Assembly: GCA_035561135.1 (NCBI GenBank)
Contig: DATMYA010000006.1
Coordinates: 1 to 46,438 of the forward strand
Reading direction: 5' to 3'
Length of the DNA stretch: 46,438 nt
Origin: Clostridia bacterium
GTDB lineage: Bacteria; Acidobacteriota; Terriglobia; Terriglobales; Acidobacteriaceae
The notes under the pieces were generated by a model. It was not told the origin of the DNA. It saw only the letters and a program-made list of their open reading frames with translations, and ran no database searches. The position numbers were made by a program, and so were the translations under genes. Positions 17,421-26,313 of this stretch are shown here, piece after piece. Positions within the stretch are counted from its first letter, which is position 1, and the number at the start of each line of letters is the position of its first letter.

Positions 17421-18104
17421 CTATTGCCTGGTGCGTGCTGCCCCGGTCTTCGGGGCTCCCGCCTTCATAGATTCAGGCGCGGATTTCATGGTCACGGCCA
17501 CCGCCTTGACTGCTACTTTAGATGCTTCGTTCTTAACTGCTTCAGTCTCAACTGCTTCAATGTTGAGCTCGATCTTGACATCTTTGCCGACCGTGGCGCC
17601 TGTCGCGTCGTAATTCACGTTGTAATCGTACCGGTTAATCCGCGTGCCGGACTCGATTCCAAGCCGTGATTTCCCATGCGCGTCAGCCTTCGCGACGCTG
17701 AATGGCAGCGTCACCTCTTTGCTGACGTCCTTGATCGTAAGCATGCCAACAGCGACGAAGCCGTCGCCTTGTTTCATTACTTTTGTGCTCTGGAAGCGGA
17801 TCTCCGGATACTTCTCGGCGTCGAAGAAGTCCGCACTCTGAAGGTGCTTGTCGCGACGGTCGTTGTCGGTCGTGATGCTGGCCGTGCTGATCACCGCAAT
17901 GACCGATGACTTCGACGGATCGGCTTCGTCGTAGAGGATGGTCCCCGACATTGTGCGGAAACGGCCGCTGACATTACTGATCATCAGATGGCGAACCGTG
18001 AATGAGGCGGAGGAATGGGCAGGGTCAATCTTGTATTCCTCGGCTGCAAACGCGCACAGGGACGCTAAGACCAAAATAGACAACACAAGAAGTTGCTTAC
18101 GCAT
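17421..18104 (-). CDS. YceI-family periplasmic protein
   Basis: A lipocalin-like YceI protein predicted to bind a polyisoprenoid or other hydrophobic ligand in the periplasm. The ATG at 18104 gives a clean signal peptide (MRKQLLVLSILVLASLCAFA, then AEEYKID); upstream in-frame starts add only a short polar lead. Family features are KIDPAHSSASFTVRHLMISN, GTILYDEADPSKSSV, HLQSADFFDAEKYPEIRF and a C-terminal-half INRYDYNVNYDATG. The final ~40 residues are an Ala/Lys/Val-rich extension not usual for YceI. It has its own terminator and lies between nadC and birA. Confidence 0.92.
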   Translation of the reverse strand: MRKQLLVLSILVLASLCAFAAEEYKIDPAHSSASFTVRHLMISNVSGRFRTMSGTILYDEADPSKSSVIAVISTASITTDNDRRDKHLQSADFFDAEKYPEIRFQSTKVMKQGDGFVAVGMLTIKDVSKEVTLPFSVAKADAHGKSRLGIESGTRINRYDYNVNYDATGATVGKDVKIELNIEAVETEAVKNEASKVAVKAVAVTMKSAPESMKAGAPKTGAARTRQ

Positions 18105-18171
18105 AGGTTGCATCACTCCCACAATTGAACTCTGCTGAAAAGATGCAGCAGAAGCCGCGTGGATTCAATCT

Positions 18172-18350
18172 ATGCACATTTGCGAACGACTTTTGTTTTT
18201 GCCCGACGCGAAACGCAAGGTGTCTCCACTCCGCGCCTTCGGCGCTCCGGTCGACATGACGCTCCAGGTTGTGGGCACTGATCAGAGACTTTTCGGCGGT
18301 GGCGACGAAAAAAGCAGCTTCTTCGCTTCACTCAGATGTGATGAAAGAAG
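18172..18350. repeat. Decayed dispersed intergenic repeats in a gene-free gap
   Basis: The 326-base gap 18105-18430 has no gene. It holds phrases of a dispersed repeat: CTCCGCGCCTTCGGCGCTCC with GGTCGACATGAC (near 18228-18259), and AAAGCAGCTTCTTCGCTTCA (near 18311-18330). The latter is, in reverse complement, close to GAAGCGAAGAATCTGCTTT-type sequence at 30086-30121. Start signals for yceI (minus) must also lie here. Confidence 0.5.
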
Positions 18351-18430
18351 GAGCTCTCCCACTTCCCAAATCAATCCGACAGGGTGTAGGCTTCCCAACG
18401 TTTGTTGCTGCTCAGCGGCGGAGGTTCGAT

Positions 18431-18838
18431 ATGTCGAGTAGAGTTTCGTGCAAGAACTGCGGACAAAGCGGCGAAGACCAACGCTACCTGGCGGGCAGCA
18501 ACGGGCCAGAATGCGCCCTGTGGGTTGTGCCGATCGGACTTTTTATCTGGGGCATGTATGCGAGCACGCGACGAGTCTTTCCGGAAGACGGCTCCGAATA
18601 CATCCGCCCGATGACTCCGTTTGAAACCGAACTGTATGGCATTTTGGGATTCATCGGCTTGGCATTTCTCGTAGCCGGCATCCTGTATTCGATCTACCGG
18701 CAAGCCGGAGCGAAGAGAGGTTGCTCTTACTGCGGCAGCTTCGATGTCGTGCCTTACGATTCCCCTGTGGGCCAGCAACTGCGACACACCGCGAAGGCGG
18801 CTCAACGGCGGCGCTCCGAGATCTATCCGCTCAACTAG
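18431..18838 (+). CDS. Small membrane protein with two CxxC zinc-ribbon halves
   Basis: No named family recognised. The start ATG 18431 has GGCGGAGG just upstream, although the frame is open earlier. The 135 residues contain C7-x-x-C10 near the N-terminus, a hydrophobic helix (about 29-44), a short loop, a second helix (about 69-89), then C98-x-x-C101 (CSYCGS) and a basic tail. Two helices put both CxxC pairs on the same side of the membrane, where together they could form one four-cysteine zinc site. Cys28 is a fifth cysteine at the membrane edge. It is convergent with nadC. Confidence 0.72.
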   Translation: MSSRVSCKNCGQSGEDQRYLAGSNGPECALWVVPIGLFIWGMYASTRRVFPEDGSEYIRPMTPFETELYGILGFIGLAFLVAGILYSIYRQAGAKRGCSYCGSFDVVPYDSPVGQQLRHTAKAAQRRRSEIYPLN

Positions 18839-18986
18839 GCCAACCATCACTTCGACTCCCCCTCCACGCTTTGCTGCTCTTCCAGGTAGTCCGCGTACGT
18901 CCTTCCCCTGCGTTCTGCTTCTCTCTGTATCTGCGCGCTCTTGGTCCCAAGCAGCGCCTTAGTGCCCTTAGACTCAACTATAGAAC

Positions 18987-19865
18987 CTATGCCGGCAGAA
19001 TACGCATGCTCAGGTCGACAGCTTTTGGCGAATGCGTGAGTGCGCCGACGGAGATGTAATCGACTCCGGTTTCGGCGTACGCGCGCACGTTCTCCAGCGT
19101 GATTCCCCCGGAGGCTTCCAGCGGAATGCGGCGAGTGTGCCGCGAAACCCGCTCAACGGCCGCGGCAACGGTTTCGGGCGTCATGTTGTCCAGCAGCACC
19201 GCCTCCGTGCCGAACTCCAGCGCCTGCTCGAGTTCATCCAGCGAGCGCACTTCGAGTTCGATCGGCTGTTCTCCTCGACGGTTGCGCAAGGCGCGTTCGA
19301 GAACCGTGCGGATGCCGCCGGCTAGATCGATGTGGTTGTTCTTGATGAGAATGCCGTCAGAGAGATCGAGCCGGTGGTTTTGTCCACCGCCGCAGCGCAC
19401 GGCGTACTTGTCCAGCAGGCGAAGGCCAGGCACGGTCTTGCGGGTATCCAGAATGCGTGTGCGAGTGCCGGCAACGGCGTCAACGTAGCGCCGCGTGACG
19501 GTCGCGATGCCGCTCATGCGCTGCAGCAGGTTGAGTATGACGCGCTCGCAGGAGAGTATCACTCGTGCGTTGTGCCGCACGACCGCTACCGGCTGGCCGG
19601 CGTGGAGGCGGACGCTGTCAAAGATTTCAGGATGCGTCGTCACCTCCGGATGCGAAACCACCGTGCCATCAAGCAACGCGAAAACCTCAAAGATGCGTGC
19701 CACTGCGGCGATGCCGGAAAGCACGCAATCCTGCTTGGCGATGATGGTGGCCGTCGCGCGTTGTTGCGGATCGATACATGCGTATGTGGTTGCATCGCGC
19801 GTCGCGCGATCTTCCTGCAGAGCGTTTTCTAAGATGGCGGTGATGCGGCGGCTCGTCCAGTCCAC
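18987..19865 (-). CDS. nadC: Nicotinate-nucleotide pyrophosphorylase (quinolinate phosphoribosyltransferase)
   Basis: Makes nicotinate mononucleotide from quinolinate and PRPP in de novo NAD synthesis. The 292 residues match the family. Recognised segments are EDRATRDATTY near the start, LNLLQRMSGIAT, TRILDTRKTVPGLRLLDKYA, the RCGGGQNHRLDLSDGILIKNNH active-site stretch (about 156-177), EVRSLDELEQAL, LDNMTPE and the C-terminal EASGGITLENV. It starts 17 bases after valS on the same strand, so the two probably form one transcript. No nadA or nadB lies in the window. Confidence 0.95.
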   Translation of the reverse strand: MDWTSRRITAILENALQEDRATRDATTYACIDPQQRATATIIAKQDCVLSGIAAVARIFEVFALLDGTVVSHPEVTTHPEIFDSVRLHAGQPVAVVRHNARVILSCERVILNLLQRMSGIATVTRRYVDAVAGTRTRILDTRKTVPGLRLLDKYAVRCGGGQNHRLDLSDGILIKNNHIDLAGGIRTVLERALRNRRGEQPIELEVRSLDELEQALEFGTEAVLLDNMTPETVAAAVERVSRHTRRIPLEASGGITLENVRAYAETGVDYISVGALTHSPKAVDLSMRILPA

Positions 19866-19882
19866 TATGTTCTCGCTTTCAA

Positions 19883-22624
19883 TTACTTCTTCGTTTCCAA
19901 TTCGGCAACTGCGGCGCGTGCCTTCTCCAGGAGGAGGTGAAGTTCGCCTTCGCGCTTTCTGATTCCTGCTACGACATGCGTCGGCGCCTTCGATAGGAAC
20001 TGCTCGTTGCCAAGCTGGCGTTGAGCATTGGACAGTTCGCCTTCCATCTTCGCGATGTCCTTGCCGACGCGCTCTAGCTCGGCCGCCACATCAATCTTCT
20101 GCTCGTAAATTACGCGGACATCAAACCGCGCCGTACTGCGCGAGTGTGAGGCCTTGGCAAGCGATTCGTTTACAAAGGTGATCGTCTCCACATTCGCCAG
20201 GCGCTCGACCGAGCCGCGATTACGCTCCACCAGTTTGCGAACTTCGGCATCAGTGAAGACCTCGATCGGTAGCTTCTGCCGCTGTTCCACCTTTAGCTCG
20301 GCGCGCAAGTTTCGAACGCTTACGATCAGGTCCTGCACGATCGCCATCTCGGTTTCGGCCACGTCGGACATCTGAGTGGGATCGGCCTGTGGATAGCGTG
20401 CCAGCGCAATCGACTTGAGCGTCGGCTGCCCATCATAAACCGCGTGCCAGATTTCTTCGGTGATGAAGGGCATAAACGGCGACAGCAATCGCAGTGCCCC
20501 TTCGAAGACACTGACGATATTTTCGAAAGCGATCCGCGCATCGACGCGTTCTTCCGCCGTCGCGGGAGCTAAACGCGGTTTCACCAGCTCGATGTACCAG
20601 TCGCAGAACTCGCCCCAGAAGAAGTGGTAGATCACGTGCGCAGCTTCGTGGAAGCGATACGCCGCAAGCGCTTCGTGTACCTGCTGCGACACGCGATTGA
20701 ATCGCGACAGTAGCCACTTGTCTTCCAGCGCAATTGCCGTAAACTTCGGCAGGCCGGGCGCATTCGGGTCAATGTCGCGGTTGCGAAATTCCGCGAGCGA
20801 CCAGACCTTCTCCTCCTGCACCTTATCCACGTTCATGAAGATAAAGCGGGCCGCATTCCATATCTTGTTGGCGAATGCGCGGTAGCTTTCGGTGCGGCTT
20901 TCGGAGAATGCAATGTCGGTGCCGGGCGCAGCCATGGCAGCCAGCGTAAAGCGTGTGGCGTCGGTCCCGAACTTCTCAATCACAGAGATGGGGTCCAGAA
21001 CGTTGCCTTTCGTCTTCGACATCTTCTGGCGTTCTGCATCCCGCACCAGCGCGTGTATGTACACTTGGCGGAAGGGGACGTTGCCCGCTTCGTGGTCCTT
21101 CATGAAGTGGCAGCCCAGCATGATCATGCGGGCCACCCAGAAGAAAAGAATATCGAAGCCGGTGAGCAGCAGAGACGTCGGGTAGAACGTATTCAGTTCC
21201 GGCGTCTTGTCGGGCCATCCAAGCGCGGAGAACGGAAGCAGCCCGGACGAGAACCACGTGTCGAGCACATCCGTGTCCTGCTCAAGGCGTTCGCTGCCGC
21301 ACTTCGTACACTTCTTCGGCGCCTCGCGCGCTACCAGGATCGATCTACATTCGGCGCAGTGCCAGGCCGGAATACGGTGTCCCCACCACAGTTGACGCGA
21401 AATGCACCAGTCGTGAATGTTGCGCATCCACTCGAAATACGTCTTCGAGTAATTGTCCGGTGTGAACGTGATCTCGCCTCTTTCAACCGCTTCGATAGCG
21501 CGGTCCGCGAGAGGCTGAATCTTGACGAACCACTGCGTTGACGCTCGCGGCTCTACGATCGTTTTGCAGCGATCGCACTTGCCGATTGCGAGAACGTGGT
21601 CCTTGATGCCGACCAGGTATCCCAGTTGCTGTAAATCCTGGAGAACCCGCTCGCGCGCCTCGAAGCGGTCAAGCCCGGCATACGGTCCGGCCTCTTCGTT
21701 CATGCGTCCGAACTCGTCCATCACGTTGATCTGCGGCAAAAGGTGACGCAGGCCAGCCTGGAAATCATTTGGATCGTGTGCGGGTGTCACCTTCACAGCG
21801 CCGGTGCCAAACTCAGGATTCGCGAGTTCATCCAGAATGATGGGGATGTCGCGATTGAGCAGTGGCAGGCGAACCATCTTTCCATGCAGATGCCTGTACC
21901 GCTCATCTTTCGGGTTCACGGCAACGGCGGTATCGCCCAGCATGGTTTCCGGACGCGTAGTGGCGACGACGATAAATTCATCCGTCCTCACGACCGGGTA
22001 ACGAACCTCGTAGAGCTTGCCCTGAGTTTCTTCGTGCACCACTTCCAGATCGGAAATCGCCGTCACGCAGCGCGGGCACCAGTTCACGATGTACTTGCCG
22101 CGATAAATCAGGCCCTCTTCGTACAGCGTGACAAAAGCTTCTCTCACCGCGCGCGAGAGCCGGTCATCCATCGTAAAATATTCGCGGTCCCAGTCGACGG
22201 ACGCGCCAAGGCGCTTCATCTGGTCGAGAATTGCCCCGCCGTAATGGCGCTTCCAATCCCACACGCGCTCGATAAATTGCTCACGGCCGAGGTCGCGACG
22301 GTTCTTGCCTTCGGCGGCGAGCTGGCGCTCCACCATCATCTGCGTAGCGATGCCGGCATGGTCCGTGCCCGGAAGCCACAATGTCAGGAATCCGCGCATT
22401 CGGTGCCAGCGGACGATGACGTCCATCTCCGTCTGGTTGAGCATGTGGCCCATGTGGAGGCGGCCGGTGACGTTGGGGGGCGGCAGCAGCAGCGTGAATA
22501 CAGGCTGTTCGGCCTCGCCCTCTTTCGGCGTAGCGACGGAGAACAGTTTCTCGTGGACCCAATATTCAGCCCAGCGGGACTCGATCGCGCTGGGATCGTA
22601 AGCTTTCGGCAACTCGTGGGGCAT
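19883..22624 (-). CDS. valS: Valyl-tRNA synthetase
   Basis: Class I aminoacyl-tRNA synthetase charging tRNA-Val. The 913 residues are complete. The HIGH-type motif is in PPNVTGRLHMGHMLNQT (about 48-64), the editing (CP1) domain follows, and the KMSKT motif (KMSKTKGNV) is near 534-542. Two cysteine-rich elements, KCDRCK and WHCAECR...CTKCGS, likely bind zinc. The last ~70 residues form the typical C-terminal coiled coil (ELERVGKDIAKMEGELSNAQ onward). It sits 17 bases before nadC and is preceded by a terminator, so it should have its own promoter in 22625-22712. No T-box leader was seen. Confidence 0.97.
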   Translation of the reverse strand: MPHELPKAYDPSAIESRWAEYWVHEKLFSVATPKEGEAEQPVFTLLLPPPNVTGRLHMGHMLNQTEMDVIVRWHRMRGFLTLWLPGTDHAGIATQMMVERQLAAEGKNRRDLGREQFIERVWDWKRHYGGAILDQMKRLGASVDWDREYFTMDDRLSRAVREAFVTLYEEGLIYRGKYIVNWCPRCVTAISDLEVVHEETQGKLYEVRYPVVRTDEFIVVATTRPETMLGDTAVAVNPKDERYRHLHGKMVRLPLLNRDIPIILDELANPEFGTGAVKVTPAHDPNDFQAGLRHLLPQINVMDEFGRMNEEAGPYAGLDRFEARERVLQDLQQLGYLVGIKDHVLAIGKCDRCKTIVEPRASTQWFVKIQPLADRAIEAVERGEITFTPDNYSKTYFEWMRNIHDWCISRQLWWGHRIPAWHCAECRSILVAREAPKKCTKCGSERLEQDTDVLDTWFSSGLLPFSALGWPDKTPELNTFYPTSLLLTGFDILFFWVARMIMLGCHFMKDHEAGNVPFRQVYIHALVRDAERQKMSKTKGNVLDPISVIEKFGTDATRFTLAAMAAPGTDIAFSESRTESYRAFANKIWNAARFIFMNVDKVQEEKVWSLAEFRNRDIDPNAPGLPKFTAIALEDKWLLSRFNRVSQQVHEALAAYRFHEAAHVIYHFFWGEFCDWYIELVKPRLAPATAEERVDARIAFENIVSVFEGALRLLSPFMPFITEEIWHAVYDGQPTLKSIALARYPQADPTQMSDVAETEMAIVQDLIVSVRNLRAELKVEQRQKLPIEVFTDAEVRKLVERNRGSVERLANVETITFVNESLAKASHSRSTARFDVRVIYEQKIDVAAELERVGKDIAKMEGELSNAQRQLGNEQFLSKAPTHVVAGIRKREGELHLLLEKARAAVAELETKK

Positions 22625-22712
22625 TCTCTTCCAATCAAACCAAGGCGTTGGAAATTATGTGCTGAACTTCTGATGATACCTGTGCCGGAAAAACAGGGTC
22701 AACAGAACGCGC

Positions 22713-22745
22713 GCAAAACGAAAGGCCCTCCGGCGGGAGGGCCTT
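22713..22745 (-). terminator. Rho-independent terminator after the response regulator
   Basis: A perfect 10-bp stem: AAGGCCCTCC (22722-22731), loop GGCG, GGAGGGCCTT (22736-22745). On the minus strand it is followed by TCGTTTTGC. It separates the response regulator from valS. Confidence 0.88.
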
Positions 22746-22764
22746 CAACTTCCAATGAACATCA

Positions 22765-24636
22765 CTATTCCAGTTCCTGTTCGGAGGATAGTTCGCGCGC
22801 AATTTCCCACACTAGCTGCTGCTTGAAGCGCTCCATTACACGCTGCACGGCTGCGGCGATCCGAACTTCACTCACCACCGCCGGTGCCGATGTGGGCATC
22901 GCAGTGGCTGGTTCTTGCACGACCGGAGCTTCCACCACGCGATCCATAAGCGGCACCAGTTCTCTGCGAGAAACCTCAGTTTCGATATCGGCGAAGGGCT
23001 CAGAATCCAAGGGCTTCGAATGGACGAGTTCCGAATAGAAGCGCTCAGGCGCAGGTTCCGGTTCAGGTTCAAGTGAACTAATAGCGGCATGCATGGCGGC
23101 CGCCAGGTCATGATCTTCGCTGAGTACCTGCGCGGCCTGCTCTTCCAAGGCCGGAGCCGCTATGGCGGCTTCAGCAATATCTGGCGCGGTATCAGCGACT
23201 TCCAATGTTGCAGACTGCTCGGCCTCCACGCTGACCGGTTCTGGAATCGATTCCGGCGCAGGAGGTTCAACATGCGGGGTGAACTCAGCGAAGGCAGCCT
23301 CCATCTCGTCTTCGAGAGACGCCGATGCCTCCGTCGGTTCGAGCTTAGTTTCTTCCGCCTGCCACACCAGCGCGCTCGGAAGCGCCGCCGTTGTCTCAAT
23401 CAGCGGGGCCTCACTATAGGACGTTTCACTCTGCGGAGTCGCCTCGCAATGCTCGACAAAATCGTCATGTGCAGCATCGGAGAGTTCGTCTGCTGCTGGG
23501 AGGAGTTCCTTCGTCTTCGATGGCTCGAACCCGCCGTCCGGCTCGCTGATCAGCAGATCGCTCTCATCCGTTGCGATACCAACAACACTCTCTTCCGCGC
23601 TCTCCACTCCGAACGTGGTTGGAAATGCCGAGACCCTCTCCGTCGCATCCGTGACCAATGCCGGATCTATGGCGAAGTTGCCGGGGTCGACAACAGGCTG
23701 CTGCAAGATTGTCGGTTCAAGTTCGGCTGCGACTTCAATGTCCAACTCGCCAATTGTCGGCGCCGACGTATATTCAACGTCCAAGGGCGCGGCAGAAGGT
23801 TCCATCGAGATCACTGGCTCAACCACAGGCTCAAACGCCGGCTCAACCGGTGACGCCGCCGGCTCCATCAGCATGGAAGCGGCGGGTGCGACTTCGTACC
23901 CGGAAAAACTAGAGTCAATGTCGCTTGACGGCGCGAGACCCAATCCGAACGCGTCCATCGCCGACGCCGGCTGAGAATTTTCGATTGCGAACTCCCCTGA
24001 GGAAGCGGGAGGCTGTACATAAAAGTCGTTGCCAATAACAGGACTGAACGCCGCTCCAGTGGCCATGAACGGAGCCATATCCACCGGTGCTTCCACCGAA
24101 AGCTCTTCCATGCCGAACACGGGCAGCCCCGACATCTCCTCCGGAACGGTGGCTTGCGTCGACTGGGCTTCATCTTCAGCGCCGGTCTTCCACTCCTCGT
24201 CACCTTCGTCCTTGAAATCCTCAACCGCTGACGCACTCTCTGCAATGGTCCTGTCGGCTACTGCGACGATACTTTCTGCCAGCTTCGCGACGGCGGCAAT
24301 CAGGTCGGATGCCTCGAATGGCTTGATGATGACTCCGTCGGCCTTGACCTTGGCGCCATCATCAGGGCGGTACGGTTCCATCTTGCCGACAGTGAGCAAC
24401 ACCGGAATATTCGATGTTTCGAGCGCGTTCTTGATGCGCTCGCAAACTTCCAGACCCGTGTAACCCGGCATGTAGATGTCGAGGATCGCCAGGTCAGGTT
24501 TGATTTCGGCGAACTTCTTAACAGCTGCCGCTCCGTTGCTGACGGCAATCACCTCGTAACCAGCATCGGCGAGAATCTTCTTCGCCATGTTCTGCGCGGT
24601 CATGCTGTCGTCGGCGAGCAGTATTTTCAACGCCAC
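22765..24636 (-). CDS. Response regulator with a ~500-residue disordered tail
   Basis: The N-terminal CheY-like receiver (residues 1-120) is complete: acidic Asp9-Asp10, phosphoacceptor Asp53 in LAILDIYMPG, Thr82 and Lys105 in IIKPF. No DNA-binding or enzymatic output domain follows. Residues ~125-570 are Glu/Ala/Pro/Ser-rich and probably disordered. A short helical C-terminus near 585-620 contains SEVRIAAAVQRVMERFKQQL and looks conserved-type. Such a layout fits a scaffold or localisation protein (as in FrzS-like regulators) more than a transcription factor; that is inference. No cognate histidine kinase is in the window. It has its own terminator. Confidence 0.85.
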   Translation of the reverse strand: MALKILLADDSMTAQNMAKKILADAGYEVIAVSNGAAAVKKFAEIKPDLAILDIYMPGYTGLEVCERIKNALETSNIPVLLTVGKMEPYRPDDGAKVKADGVIIKPFEASDLIAAVAKLAESIVAVADRTIAESASAVEDFKDEGDEEWKTGAEDEAQSTQATVPEEMSGLPVFGMEELSVEAPVDMAPFMATGAAFSPVIGNDFYVQPPASSGEFAIENSQPASAMDAFGLGLAPSSDIDSSFSGYEVAPAASMLMEPAASPVEPAFEPVVEPVISMEPSAAPLDVEYTSAPTIGELDIEVAAELEPTILQQPVVDPGNFAIDPALVTDATERVSAFPTTFGVESAEESVVGIATDESDLLISEPDGGFEPSKTKELLPAADELSDAAHDDFVEHCEATPQSETSYSEAPLIETTAALPSALVWQAEETKLEPTEASASLEDEMEAAFAEFTPHVEPPAPESIPEPVSVEAEQSATLEVADTAPDIAEAAIAAPALEEQAAQVLSEDHDLAAAMHAAISSLEPEPEPAPERFYSELVHSKPLDSEPFADIETEVSRRELVPLMDRVVEAPVVQEPATAMPTSAPAVVSEVRIAAAVQRVMERFKQQLVWEIARELSSEQELE

Positions 24637-24776
24637 GTTGAGTATCCTTGTATGCGGGTGATGTGCCTCAGAACGTTACTTCTTTCAGGAACTTACGTCA
24701 ATCCATCGAATGCGAAAGCGCAATCGAACCGTGCTTTCGAAGGTACATGGCCTGCTGCGCCGGTCTGTAAGCAGTC

Positions 24777-24810
24777 AAAACAAAACCCCATCATCGGGGG
24801 CGATGGGGTT
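24777..24810 (-). terminator. Rho-independent terminator after bamD
   Basis: A perfect 9-bp stem: AACCCCATC (24784-24792), loop ATCGGGGGC, GATGGGGTT (24802-24810). On the minus strand it is followed by TTGTTTTGA. It lies 22 bases after the bamD stop. Confidence 0.9.
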
Positions 24811-24831
24811 GCGTTTTGCCATTGGCAATCG

Positions 24832-26244
24832 TTAGAACGGAATGAGTTTCCGGAGGCCCTTCTTCTTCTTGGGTTTCGAAGAGCTTTCCGTCTTGGTTTC
24901 CGCCTTTGCGTCCGACTTCGAAGTGGAATCCGCAGCCTTCGCCTCTGACGGCGCAGCGCTTGGGTCGGTAGCGGCGTCATTCACCTGGGTTGGAGCGGGC
25001 GTAACTTCAGTCGGAGATTGCGTCGTGCTGGTACTGCCGGTGGCCGGCGGCGTGGGCTTCAGTTCCGGAATGCCTGTGTTGGCCGGAGCATCCGAACGTG
25101 GCACCGGTTGATTTTCAGGCGGCTTGTCACCCTTCACCGTTTCCACCGACACCGTTCCGGTTCCGTCACCTGCGCCCTGTGGGCGGGTCAGGTCGGCCCG
25201 AATCGCGTCGTTTGCGCTGCGAACGATGGCCGCCGCATCCGTTTGTTTAGGATCGACCAGCGTCGGCTCTCCGATCTTCACTGCCGTCGAGATGTCCGGT
25301 TTGCGATGGAAGTTGAGCATCACCTTGCCCATTCTTCCAAGCTCTCCGCGGCTTTCCTGCTCCTTTGTGTTGAGAGCGATGGCTTCCTCGGTTGGCTTCG
25401 GTATGGGGCGATCGATTGCCGCCAGCCTGCGCTTTGCCTCCTCTACGTGACCCATAACCGGGTAACGAGTGATGATGCGGCCGTACGCCTCGGCAACCTT
25501 ATCCGTATATTCACGGATGAGCAGATTCTTCGATCGTTCCGGAATAGCAGCGTTGCGCAACAAGGTGATCTGCTGTTCGAGGGAGTCGCCCAGCATAAAG
25601 AGGGCATCGTCAATGTGACTGTAAAGCGGATACGTGTCGGATACCGACTTGAGCCGCGCAACGGCAGCAGCCCATGAACCCCTCATGTAGTAGAACCGGC
25701 CGATGCGAAACTCGCGTTCGGCGAGTACTTCCTGCACTTCGAGCAGTCTCTTACGGGCGGCGTCAGCCAGTTTGCTGTCGGGATACTGCAATAGCACCTG
25801 GCGGTACTCATCCTCTGCGCGCTTCGCGTGCGTGTAGTCGCGATCCGCCTTCTCCATCTGCCGATAGTGGATGTCGGCGACCTTGAGCTGCGCTTCCGCA
25901 GCTTCCGGCATGTTGGGGAAGAAGGTGATGAAATCCTTGTATTCGTTCTCGGCCTGCGCCATGCCAGCTGAGCCGCCCTCGGCATACCACGAGTCTCCGA
26001 CTGCCAGCTTGGCGCGCGCGATGAACTCGGAATCGGGGTAGGTGTTGATCAGCGTCTGCAGGCTGAGGCGCGCCACGTCGTACCTTTTTCGCTGCATGGC
26101 GTCCATGGCACGGTCGAAGAGCACTTTGTCCGGCTGCTTCGATCCGACCTCAGCGAGCGGGTTTTTGACGTTCTTGTTTCTGCATGCAGCTCCAAGCAGC
26201 ACGAGCACCGCAAGCAGAGCGACCAGAAATACGCGACGAAACAT
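24832..26244 (-). CDS. bamD: BamD-family outer membrane assembly lipoprotein with long C-terminal extension
   Basis: BamD is the essential TPR lipoprotein of the BAM complex, which inserts beta-barrel proteins into the outer membrane. A lipoprotein signal ends in LLGAAC with Cys21 as the lipidated residue. TPR-like helical repeats cover residues ~35-275 (FDRAMDAMQRKRYDVARLSL, LINTYPDSEFIARAKLAVG, DFITFFPNMPEAAEAQLKVA, LQYPDSKLADAARKRL). The usual length is ~245; here 470, because ~190 residues of Pro/Thr/Ala/Ser-rich sequence follow, ending in a Lys cluster (KPKKKKGLRKLIPF). It follows rpe by 69 bases on the same strand. Confidence 0.88.
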   Translation of the reverse strand: MFRRVFLVALLAVLVLLGAACRNKNVKNPLAEVGSKQPDKVLFDRAMDAMQRKRYDVARLSLQTLINTYPDSEFIARAKLAVGDSWYAEGGSAGMAQAENEYKDFITFFPNMPEAAEAQLKVADIHYRQMEKADRDYTHAKRAEDEYRQVLLQYPDSKLADAARKRLLEVQEVLAEREFRIGRFYYMRGSWAAAVARLKSVSDTYPLYSHIDDALFMLGDSLEQQITLLRNAAIPERSKNLLIREYTDKVAEAYGRIITRYPVMGHVEEAKRRLAAIDRPIPKPTEEAIALNTKEQESRGELGRMGKVMLNFHRKPDISTAVKIGEPTLVDPKQTDAAAIVRSANDAIRADLTRPQGAGDGTGTVSVETVKGDKPPENQPVPRSDAPANTGIPELKPTPPATGSTSTTQSPTEVTPAPTQVNDAATDPSAAPSEAKAADSTSKSDAKAETKTESSSKPKKKKGLRKLIPF

Positions 26245-26313
26245 CCGCTACCACCTCGGGAAAACAAAATCGGGTCAGACCTGCAGCGCCTTTAAACGGC
26301 TTTCCTGGGAGCG

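Noticed and set aside
21743..23038. Long plus-strand ORF of 431 codons across valS
   Set aside because: It is antisense to valS and the response regulator, both with clear motifs; it is a codon-bias shadow.
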